From: UBA6115 sp040776985
Lineage (GTDB): Bacteria > Bacillota > Clostridia > Christensenellales > Aristaeellaceae
Assembly: GCA_040776985.1 (NCBI GenBank)
Contig: JAXGZL010000001.1
Span: 806,001 to 870,000 of the forward strand
Direction of reading: 5' to 3'
DNA length: 64,000 bases
The notes below the pieces were generated by a model. That model saw nothing but the letters and a program-made list of their open reading frames with translations. It ran no database searches and was not told where the DNA came from. Positions 57,302 to 64,000 of the stretch are shown in pieces. The position numbers and the translations under genes are program-made. How positions within the stretch are numbered: position 1 is the first letter of the stretch; each line of letters opens with the position of its first letter.

Positions 57302-58294
57302 ATGCCCGTCAACCTGAAAGGCCGCAGCTACCTGACCCTGAAGGACTTTAGCCCGGAGGAAATCCGCTACCTGCTGGATCTCTCCCACGACCTGAAGCGC
57401 AAAAAGCGCGCCGGCATCCCGGGGGACCTGCTCCGGGGCCGCAACATCGTCTTACTGTTTGAAAAAACCTCCACCAGAACCCGCTGCGCCTTTGAGACCG
57501 CCTGCTGGGACGAGGGGGGCAACGCCACCTTCCTGTCCAACTCACAGATGGGCAAGAAGGAATCCCTGGAGGACACCGCCAAGGTGCTGGGCCGCTTTTA
57601 TGACGGCATCGAGTTCCGCGGCTTTGCGCAGCAGACTGCGGTGGACCTGGCCAAGCATTCCGGCGTCCCGGTGTGGAACGGGCTGACCGACCTTTATCAC
57701 CCCACCCAGGCGCTGGCGGACATCATGACACTGGAGGAGCATGCCACAAAGCCCCTGAAGCAGTGCAAGCTGGTCTATGTGGGGGACGCGCGCAACAACG
57801 TGGCTAACAGTCTGATGATCATCTGCGCCAAGCTGGGCCTGCGCTATGCCGCGGTCTGCCCCAAGGAATTGAAGCCCGAGGCGGGGCTGCTGAAGGAGAT
57901 GAAGGCCCTGGCCAGGGAAACCGGCGGGGAGATTCAGGTCACCCACGACCTGTCCGGCGTCAGGGATGCGGACGCGGTGTACACCGATGTCTGGGTGTCC
58001 ATGGGCGAGGAAGCCCAGTTTGCAAGCCGCATCAAGCTGCTCAAGGATTACCGGGTGGACCGCGCCCTGATGGACAAGACCGGCAACCCCGGCTGCATCT
58101 TCCTGCACTGCCTGCCCGCCTTCCACGACCTGGAGACGGAAACCGGGCGGGAAGTCAAGGAGAAATATGGCCTGGACGAGATGGAAGTGGCGGACGAGGT
58201 GTTCCGCTCTGCCCAGTCCAAGGTCTTTGACCAGGCGGAAAACCGCCTGCACACCATCAAGGCCGTGATGGTGGCCACCATTGGCCGCCAGTGA
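57302..58294 (+). CDS. arcB: Ornithine carbamoyltransferase
   Basis: A 330-residue transferase. STRTR (residues 57-61) binds carbamoyl phosphate, HPTQALAD is present, and HCLPAFHD with the active-site Cys lies near residue 268. In this locus it should run catabolically: citrulline plus phosphate to ornithine plus carbamoyl phosphate. No carbamate kinase is in the window. AAGGAGG precedes the start. It is immediately followed (12 nt) by the ornithine-degradation genes. Confidence 0.96.
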   Translation: MPVNLKGRSYLTLKDFSPEEIRYLLDLSHDLKRKKRAGIPGDLLRGRNIVLLFEKTSTRTRCAFETACWDEGGNATFLSNSQMGKKESLEDTAKVLGRFYDGIEFRGFAQQTAVDLAKHSGVPVWNGLTDLYHPTQALADIMTLEEHATKPLKQCKLVYVGDARNNVANSLMIICAKLGLRYAAVCPKELKPEAGLLKEMKALARETGGEIQVTHDLSGVRDADAVYTDVWVSMGEEAQFASRIKLLKDYRVDRALMDKTGNPGCIFLHCLPAFHDLETETGREVKEKYGLDEMEVADEVFRSAQSKVFDQAENRLHTIKAVMVATIGRQ

Positions 58295-58306
58295 GGAGGA
58301 GAAAAA

Positions 58307-59362
58307 ATGCGTGAAGTAAGGGTTGTTCTGTGGGGCCTGGGGGCCATGGGCTCCGGCATCGCCCGGCTGCTGTGCAAAAGAAAGGGCGTCCATATCGCGG
58401 CTGCCTGTGACATTAACCCTGCCTATGCGGGGAAGACGGTGTATGAGGCGCTTTCCATCCCCCAGGAGGGAAAGCCGGATGCCCCCATCGTGGGGGATAT
58501 CCTGGAGGCGCTGTCCCATAAGCCGGTGGACATCTGCGTGATCGCCACCAACTCCTTTGTGAAGGACGTGTACCCCAAGGTGTTGAAGGTGGTGGGCGAG
58601 GGCGTCAATGTGCTGACCATCGCCGAGGAAATGGCCTGGCCCTATGCCCAGTCGCCGGACATGGCGCTGGACATGCACATCATGGCCAAACAAAACAGGG
58701 TGTCCGTATTGGGCACCGGCATCAACCCGGGCCTGATGATGGACCTACTGGCGGTCTGCCTCTCCGGCGCCCAGACAGAGCTTGACCACGTGCGCTGCGA
58801 GCGGGTCAACAGCCTCTCCCCCTTTGGCAAGGCCGTGATGGAGGAGCAAGGCATCGGCATCACCCAGGAAGCCTTTGACAAGGGCGTTGCGGATGGCTCC
58901 CTGGCTGGCCATGTGGGCTTTGAGGAGTCCATCCACATGATGGCCTCCGCCTTTGGCTGGCCGGTGGAAGCGGTGAAAACCCAGATGCTGCCCATTATCA
59001 CGGACATTGACCGCAAAGCCCCCCACGGGGAGGCCAAGGCCGGCCAGGTGGCAGGGGTCAACATGACCGGGCAGGGCCTGGTCAAAGGGGAAGAGAAGAT
59101 CACCATGCTCCATCCCCAGCAGATAGAGCCCCAGCTGGTGGGCGTTGACACGGGGGACTACATCACCCTCACTGGCAAGCCGCCCATCGCCATGGCCATC
59201 AAGCCGGAGGTGGATGGGGGCCTGGGCACCATTGCCATGGCCTGCAACCTGCTACCCTTTGTGGTGGCGGCAAAGCCGGGCCTGCTCACCATGCTGGATC
59301 TGCCGGTGCCCCGCTGCGTGATGGGGGATTACCGGGCCATCGCCTTTCCGGAGGAAGACTGA
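58307..59362 (+). CDS. ord: 2,4-diaminopentanoate dehydrogenase
   Basis: A 351-residue NAD(P)-dependent dehydrogenase resembling dihydrodipicolinate reductase. GLGAMGSGIARLL (residues 11-23) binds the dinucleotide, CDINPAYAGK follows, then GTGINPGLMMDLL in the middle. It oxidatively deaminates (2R,4S)-2,4-diaminopentanoate, the product of OraSE, to 2-amino-4-oxopentanoate. Identification is firm because it begins the ord-ortAB-oraSE order known from Clostridium sticklandii. GAGGAG precedes the start; its stop overlaps ortA by one base. Confidence 0.93.
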   Translation: MREVRVVLWGLGAMGSGIARLLCKRKGVHIAAACDINPAYAGKTVYEALSIPQEGKPDAPIVGDILEALSHKPVDICVIATNSFVKDVYPKVLKVVGEGVNVLTIAEEMAWPYAQSPDMALDMHIMAKQNRVSVLGTGINPGLMMDLLAVCLSGAQTELDHVRCERVNSLSPFGKAVMEEQGIGITQEAFDKGVADGSLAGHVGFEESIHMMASAFGWPVEAVKTQMLPIITDIDRKAPHGEAKAGQVAGVNMTGQGLVKGEEKITMLHPQQIEPQLVGVDTGDYITLTGKPPIAMAIKPEVDGGLGTIAMACNLLPFVVAAKPGLLTMLDLPVPRCVMGDYRAIAFPEED

Positions 59363-59667
59363 TGGTGAAAAAAGGAACTTGGGTGCAGCTGCACAGCGTG
59401 GTGCTTGAGCCAGGTGAACGGGCGCCCCAGGTGCCGGAGGACACCGCCCGGATGCCCCTTGAAATGTGGGTGAAGGGCTGGCTGCTGGCGGATGCGGATC
59501 TGGGCCAGGCAGCCCAGGCCAAAACCCGCACCGGAAGGATTGTGTCAGGCACCCTGATCAAGGAAAACCCCGGCTTTGACCACAACTTTGGCGGCTTTGT
59601 GCCGGAACTGCTTCAGGCCCAGGAGAGCATTCTGAAGGCGGCCAGAGGGGAGGCGCCCGATGCCTGA
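59362..59667 (+). CDS. ortA: 2-amino-4-oxopentanoate thiolase, alpha subunit
   Basis: A 101-residue small subunit. The family features GTWVQLHSVVLEPGERAPQVPEDT and MWVKGWLLADADLGQ are present, and TRTGRIVSGTLI leads to a conserved NPGFDHNFG. With OrtB it cleaves 2-amino-4-oxopentanoate with CoA to acetyl-CoA and D-alanine. It overlaps ord by 1 nt and ortB by 8 nt. Confidence 0.93.
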   Translation: MVKKGTWVQLHSVVLEPGERAPQVPEDTARMPLEMWVKGWLLADADLGQAAQAKTRTGRIVSGTLIKENPGFDHNFGGFVPELLQAQESILKAARGEAPDA

Positions 59668-61063
59668 CAAAAACTATCAGGCCGTCATGTCCCGCCGAAA
59701 CGAGATCATGAAGGCGGCTGTTGGCCTGGACTACAGCCGGTTTGAGACAGGCGCCATCGCCTTTGACTATGAGGGGCTGATGGCAGCCCCCGGCCTTGAT
59801 ATCAACAAAATCCATGACATCCAGCGTGGCTTTGGCGTGGGGGACACCCCCCTTGTGGAGCTGAAGCAGATCACCGCCCTTTCCCGCCGCTATGCGAAGC
59901 CTGGCTACGGCGCCCGCATTCTGCTCAAGGATGAGGCGGCCAACCCCTCCGGCTCCTTCAAGGCGCGCCGGGCGGCGCTGTCTGTCCACATGGCCAGGGA
60001 AATGGGCTATCAGGGCGTGGTCACCGCCACCAGCGGCAACTATGGCGCCGCCGTGGCCAGTTGCTGCGCCAAGGTGGGGCTTAAATGCATCGTGGTGCAG
60101 GAATGCTTTGACGGGAGGGGCCAGGGCCAGCCTGAGATCGTGGAAAAGGCCCGCAAGTGCGAGGCCCTGGGGGCCGAGGTGGTGCAGCTGACGGTGGGGC
60201 CGGAACTGTTCTACACCTTCCTGCTGCTGCTTGAGGAAACGGGCTACTTCAACGCCTCCCTCTACACGCCCTATGCCATCCTGGGGGTGGAAACCCTGGG
60301 CTATGAGCTGGCCCTGCAGTGCCAGGAGCGCTTTGGCGCCTTTCCGGACGCGGTGGTGGCCACCAACGCCGGGGGCGGCAACCTGACAGGCACCGCCCGG
60401 GGCATGGAAAAGGCGGGTTGCCTTAGCCCCGTGATCGCCGCCAGCGTCAACCTGCGTGGCCTTCACATGGCCAGCGACAGCGCCTTTAACCGCAAGTCCT
60501 TCACCACCGGGCACACCGGCTTTGGCATGCCCTTTACCAGCTGGCCGGATAGGTCAGACGTGCCAAGAAGCGCCGCCAGGCCGCTGCGCTACATGTCCCG
60601 CTATGTCACCTTAAGCCAGGGCGAGGTGTTCTACACCACCGAAATGCTGGCGGTGCTGGAGGGGATGGAGCGGGGGCCCGCCGGCAACACCAGCCTGGCC
60701 GCCGCCTTCTCCCTGGCCCAGGAGATGCCGGAGGAGGCCCTGCTGGTGGTGCAGGAGACGGAATACACCGGGGCCGGCAAGCACCCCAATGCCCAGTTGT
60801 CCTTTGCCAGGGCCAACGGCATTGACATTCTGACCGGGGACCCCGGGGACGAGGTGCCGGGGGAGAACATCATCCTGCCCGCGCACCCGGGCCTGATGGC
60901 AGTGAGGGAGGCAGATCTGGGCCATCTGCGCCGCAGCCTCATCACCCGGGCCCTGGAAGGAATCAGCCATTCCCCAAGCGACCAGGACATCAATTTCCTG
61001 GCGGAGGAAACCCGCACAGACGCTGACTTTGTGCGGAAGACCGTCCAGGAATTAAGGAGGTAA
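59660..61063 (+). CDS. ortB: 2-amino-4-oxopentanoate thiolase, beta subunit (PLP-dependent)
   Basis: A 467-residue fold-type II PLP enzyme related to threonine synthase. PSGSFKARRA places the PLP lysine at residue 101, TATSGNYGAAVA binds the phosphate side and NAGGGNLTG is the glycine loop. It is the catalytic subunit that releases D-alanine and acetyl-CoA. The start lies within ortA (8-nt overlap) and has AGAGGGGAGG. Confidence 0.94.
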   Translation: MPDKNYQAVMSRRNEIMKAAVGLDYSRFETGAIAFDYEGLMAAPGLDINKIHDIQRGFGVGDTPLVELKQITALSRRYAKPGYGARILLKDEAANPSGSFKARRAALSVHMAREMGYQGVVTATSGNYGAAVASCCAKVGLKCIVVQECFDGRGQGQPEIVEKARKCEALGAEVVQLTVGPELFYTFLLLLEETGYFNASLYTPYAILGVETLGYELALQCQERFGAFPDAVVATNAGGGNLTGTARGMEKAGCLSPVIAASVNLRGLHMASDSAFNRKSFTTGHTGFGMPFTSWPDRSDVPRSAARPLRYMSRYVTLSQGEVFYTTEMLAVLEGMERGPAGNTSLAAAFSLAQEMPEEALLVVQETEYTGAGKHPNAQLSFARANGIDILTGDPGDEVPGENIILPAHPGLMAVREADLGHLRRSLITRALEGISHSPSDQDINFLAEETRTDADFVRKTVQELRR

Positions 61064-61067
61064 ACCC

Positions 61068-61436
61068 ATGAAAAGACCTGATGATTTTAAGGAGCGCCGG
61101 GAGCATTTGAAGGCGCTGGACGATGAAGCGCTGCACGTCCGCTTCTGGGAGCTGGCCCAGCAGCTGACCGACCCCCTGCTTCAGATGGGGCGGGAGTACA
61201 CCAGCCCATCCATTGAGCGAAGCGTGCTGCTGCGCATGGGCTTTTCCTCCATTGAGGCCAAGGCCCTGGTGGACGCCTGCCTGGAGCGGGATTTGCTGGG
61301 TCACGGGGCTGGACATGTGGTGTACAAGGCCAGCCAGAAAACAGGCCTTGATATCCGGGAAGCCGGCCTGGCCCTGATCCGGGGCGAGGGCTGGGAGGGC
61401 CTGGCCGACAGCTTTTCCAAGGAGGACCTGACATGA
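61068..61436 (+). CDS. oraS: D-ornithine 4,5-aminomutase, small subunit
   Basis: A 122-residue subunit with FKERREHLKALDDEALHVRFWELA, then PSIERSVLLRMGFSSIEA and GAGHVVYKASQ, as in OraS. It supports OraE in the coenzyme B12- and PLP-dependent shift of the terminal amino group of D-ornithine to C4. AAGGAGG precedes the ATG, and the stop overlaps oraE by 4 bases. Confidence 0.94.
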   Translation: MKRPDDFKERREHLKALDDEALHVRFWELAQQLTDPLLQMGREYTSPSIERSVLLRMGFSSIEAKALVDACLERDLLGHGAGHVVYKASQKTGLDIREAGLALIRGEGWEGLADSFSKEDLT

Positions 61437-63649
61437 GCGATTATCGTCTGAAGCCGGATGAGGCCCTGGATGTCCGGGAAGTATTGAAGGATCTGCAGTC
61501 CTACCGCCCAAGGCGCCGGGGCTGGACCTGGCGCAAGGCGGCGCCGGGGCTTGAGATGCACAGCTTCACCTACAAGGACGCCTCAGAGCCCCTGAAGCGC
61601 TCCGTTCCCCTGCCGCCGGCCCATCACTTTGGCAACATCGACCCCCAGCCGGCGCCGGTCATCACCACGGAAATCGCCTCCGGGCGCTTTGAGGATGACA
61701 TCCGGCGCATGCGCATGGCCGCCCACCACGGGGCAGACCACATCATGGTCATCCGCACCGCAGGGCAGAGCCACTTTGACGGCCTCATTGAAGGGACCCC
61801 CCAGGGGGTGGGCGGCGTGCCCATCACCCGGAAGCAGATCCGGGCCCAGCGTAAGGCCCTGGACATGATTGAGGACGAGGTGGGGCGCCCCATCAACTAC
61901 CACTCTTATGTGTCCGGCGTGGCGGGGCCGGAGATCGCCGTGCTGTTCGCCGAGGAGGGCGTCAACGGCGCCCACCAGGACCCCCAGTACAATGTGCTTT
62001 ACCGCAACATCAACATGGCCCGCTCCTTTGTGGACGCCTGCGAATCAAAAACCGTCATGGCCTGGGCGGGCATGGCCCAGATTGACGGCGCCCACAACGC
62101 CAACGCCACCGCCCGGGAGGCCTGGAAGGTGATGCCGGAGCTGATGGTGCAGCACGCCATCAACGCCCAGTTCTCCGTCTCCTGCGGGATGGCAAAGGAC
62201 CTGATCTGCCTGTCCACCGTGCCGCCAACGGCCACCCCCGCGCCTTGTGTATACATGGACCTGCCCTACGCCGTGGCCCTGCGGGAGCTGTTCCGGGACT
62301 ACAAGATGCGGGCGCAGATGAACACCAAATACATCCAGTCAAGTACCCGGGAGGCCACCGTTACCCATGTGCTCAACATGCTGGTGTCAAAGCTGACCTC
62401 AGCCGACATCCAGTCCACCATCACGCCGGACGAGGGGCGCAATGTGCCCTGGCACATCTTCAACATCGAGGCCTGCGACACCGCCAAGCAAACCCTGGTG
62501 GGCCTGGACGGACTGATGGAGATGGTGGAACTGAAGCAGGAGGGCTACCTGCGTGAGCAGGCCCGGGAGCTGAAGGAGCGGGCCGTGCTGTTCATGGAGG
62601 AGATGCTGGAAAAGGGCGGCTACTATCAGGCGGTGGAAGACGGCTTCTTTGTGGATTCCGGCAACTATCCGGAAAGAAACGGCGACGGCATCGCCCGGCA
62701 GCTGTCCGGCGGCATCGGCGCCGGCACCCTGATCCCCCGGAAGAAGGACTACCTGGCTCCGGTCACCGCCCACTTTGGCTACAACAACCTGGCCCAGTAC
62801 GGCCTTGCGGAGGGGGATGACCCCTGCGGCCTGATAGGAGGATGCACCTTTGAAAAACCGGAGCTGATCCAGTACATTGACGAACTGGACGAAACGGACA
62901 ACGCCGCCACCCGCATGGCCGAGGTGGAAGCCCTGCGCCAGCCGGGCGGCAAGTTCGTGAAGCCCGAGATGGAATGGCTGGGGGACGGCACGGTGATGCT
63001 CACCCTCTTTTTCCCCGTGGAGGCCAAGGTGGCCCAGGCGGCGGCCCTGGAGGTGGCCCGGCGCATGAACCTGGAGGACGCTGAGGTGATCTCAGCCGAG
63101 GTGATGCACCCGGTGGACGGCACCCGGGTGGAGCTGAAGGGCAAGGTCAACTTCCAGATCCAGCTGGATGAGCTGGTCATCCCGCCGGAGCCCGAGGTGA
63201 TGAGCGATGACGCCATCCGCGCCGCTATTGAGAAAAAGCCCATGAAGGTGGTCTGCGGCACGGTGGGCGAGGACGAGCACTCCGTGGGCCTGCGTGAAAT
63301 CATCGACATCAAGCATGGCGGCATTGAAAAATACGGCATCCAGGTGCACTACCTGGGCACCAGCGTGCCCCCTGAAAAGCTGGTGAACGCCGCCATCGAG
63401 CTGGGGGCGGACGCCATGCTGGCCTCCGTCATCATCAGCCATGACAACATCCACTACAAGAACATCGCCCTGATTGACCGGATTGCCCGGGAAATGGGGG
63501 TGAGGGATAAGCTGGTCTTCCTTTCCGGCGGCACCCAGGTGACCCCGGAATTGGCCCGGGAAGCCGGCGCCGACGAGGGCTTTGGCCGGGGCAGCAAGGG
63601 CGTGCATGTGGCAACCGCCCTGGTGAAGCTGCGGGACGCCCGCCCGTGA
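61433..63649 (+). CDS. oraE: D-ornithine 4,5-aminomutase, large subunit
   Basis: A 738-residue adenosylcobalamin/PLP enzyme. The first ~500 residues form the substrate TIM barrel with HHGADHIMVIRTAGQSH and GTPQGVGG. The C-terminal cobalamin domain has DEHSVG (DxHxxG, His axial ligand near residue 615), and Lys627 in DIKHGG is the expected PLP lysine. It forms (2R,4S)-2,4-diaminopentanoate from D-ornithine. The ornithine racemase that supplies D-ornithine is not in the window. Translation is coupled to oraS. Confidence 0.96.
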   Translation: MSDYRLKPDEALDVREVLKDLQSYRPRRRGWTWRKAAPGLEMHSFTYKDASEPLKRSVPLPPAHHFGNIDPQPAPVITTEIASGRFEDDIRRMRMAAHHGADHIMVIRTAGQSHFDGLIEGTPQGVGGVPITRKQIRAQRKALDMIEDEVGRPINYHSYVSGVAGPEIAVLFAEEGVNGAHQDPQYNVLYRNINMARSFVDACESKTVMAWAGMAQIDGAHNANATAREAWKVMPELMVQHAINAQFSVSCGMAKDLICLSTVPPTATPAPCVYMDLPYAVALRELFRDYKMRAQMNTKYIQSSTREATVTHVLNMLVSKLTSADIQSTITPDEGRNVPWHIFNIEACDTAKQTLVGLDGLMEMVELKQEGYLREQARELKERAVLFMEEMLEKGGYYQAVEDGFFVDSGNYPERNGDGIARQLSGGIGAGTLIPRKKDYLAPVTAHFGYNNLAQYGLAEGDDPCGLIGGCTFEKPELIQYIDELDETDNAATRMAEVEALRQPGGKFVKPEMEWLGDGTVMLTLFFPVEAKVAQAAALEVARRMNLEDAEVISAEVMHPVDGTRVELKGKVNFQIQLDELVIPPEPEVMSDDAIRAAIEKKPMKVVCGTVGEDEHSVGLREIIDIKHGGIEKYGIQVHYLGTSVPPEKLVNAAIELGADAMLASVIISHDNIHYKNIALIDRIAREMGVRDKLVFLSGGTQVTPELAREAGADEGFGRGSKGVHVATALVKLRDARP

Positions 63650-63663
63650 CAGAAACGCCTCTG

Positions 63664-64000
63664 ATGAGAATAGACGCCGTGGTGGCGGAGATTGGCTCCA
63701 CCACCACGGTGGTCAGCGCCTTTAACGGCTTGAGTGATAATCCCCGCTTCCTGGGCCAGGGCATGGCGCCCACCACCGCCGGGGCGGGGGATGTGCTGCC
63801 AGGGCTTATTGCGGCGGTGGAAAACCTGAAAGGCAACCTGAACGCCCCCTCCCTCAGCTGGCAGGCCATGTATGCCGCCTCCAGCGCGGCGGGGGGCCTT
63901 TCCATGAGCGTCCACGGCCTGGTTTATGAAATGACAGCCCGGGCGGCCCAGATGGCGGCCCTGGGGGCGGGCGCTGTGGTGCGCAGAGTGACCGCGGGGA
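63664..64000 (+). CDS. GlmL/MutL family protein, N-terminal part (aminomutase reactivase candidate)
   Basis: The frame is open to the window end, so only ~112 residues are visible. The opening (IDAVVAEIGSTTTVVSAFNG) is the actin-like ATPase phosphate loop of GlmL/MutL proteins, which accompany B12-dependent mutases and are thought to reactivate them. GQGMAPTTAGAGDVLPGL and AASSAAGGLSM fit the same family. The ATG at 63664 matches the family N-terminus, but an in-frame GTG at 63646 overlapping the oraE stop (GTGA) is also possible and would couple the genes. Confidence 0.85.
   Translation, partial: MRIDAVVAEIGSTTTVVSAFNGLSDNPRFLGQGMAPTTAGAGDVLPGLIAAVENLKGNLNAPSLSWQAMYAASSAAGGLSMSVHGLVYEMTARAAQMAALGAGAVVRRVTAG

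Noticed and set aside
55302..61067. A cobalamin riboswitch controlling the B12-dependent aminomutase genes
   Set aside because: The only long leader is upstream of arcA (172 nt) and has no visible B12-box; the genes from ord to oraE are packed without leader space.
1..64000. CRISPR arrays, tRNA or rRNA genes, transposases
   Set aside because: I looked for regularly spaced direct repeats, tRNA-like clusters and recombinase genes and saw none.

Overview
The window is GC-rich, densely packed bacterial chromosome. It looks like an anaerobic, amino-acid-fermenting member of the Clostridia (Bacillota). The pointers are the oxidative ornithine-degradation genes, tyrosine phenol-lyase, hybrid cluster protein, class III fructose bisphosphatase, a pyrophosphate-type phosphofructokinase, a two-gene SUF-like Fe-S assembly pair, the DUF1385-prmC-prfA block and strong Shine-Dalgarno sites. 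I cannot name the genus. No tRNA, rRNA, CRISPR array, transposase or phage structural gene was seen.

Layout, left to right. 1-3126: a phosphonate-type ABC importer (phnD end, phnC, two phnE). 3265-7657: thioredoxin, a small DUF2007-like protein, glutamate dehydrogenase, then a Crp/Fnr regulator divergent from hybrid cluster protein with a palindrome between them. 7721-18470: a beta-hydroxyacid dehydrogenase and class III FBPase, a sugar dehydrogenase, the DUF1385-prmC-prfA-peptidoglycan-binding operon, an ArsR-like regulator with an HExxH protein, a DUF1697 protein and ribosomal protein L31. 18754-25041: a visibly AT-richer sugar operon (FGGY kinase, binding protein, permease, double ATPase, second permease) with a very strong intercistronic hairpin. 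25075-32836: two exporter-type ABC systems, a SufC/SufBD pair and an MntA-HepT toxin-antitoxin module. 32990-36701: phosphofructokinase, RidA, nitroreductase and a secreted two-domain protein.

36705-43498 (minus strand): a cell-surface O-acylation cassette (DHHW protein, MBOAT acyltransferase, DUF4358 lipoprotein, two SGNH hydrolases) downstream of BlaR1 and BlaI. The blaI promoter is bracketed by two near-identical operator-like palindromes. Divergent from blaI are a 1120-residue FtsX-like permease and its ATPase. 47899-50637: a gate-domain membrane protein divergent from tyrosine phenol-lyase. 50656-50910: a gene-free block made almost entirely of consecutive hairpins bounded by two copies of one terminator-like palindrome. 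51020-55301: DUF488, AlkD-like, a HTH plus sigma-region-4-like pair, two secreted proteins and MscS.

55474-64000: the main catabolic locus. Arginine deiminase and ornithine carbamoyltransferase, with a 3-methyladenine glycosylase gene between them, lead directly into 2,4-diaminopentanoate dehydrogenase, 2-amino-4-oxopentanoate thiolase (ortA, ortB), D-ornithine 4,5-aminomutase (oraS, oraE) and the start of a GlmL/MutL-type protein cut by the window edge. Together they would take arginine to ornithine and then oxidatively to acetyl-CoA and D-alanine. Ornithine racemase and carbamate kinase are not in the window.
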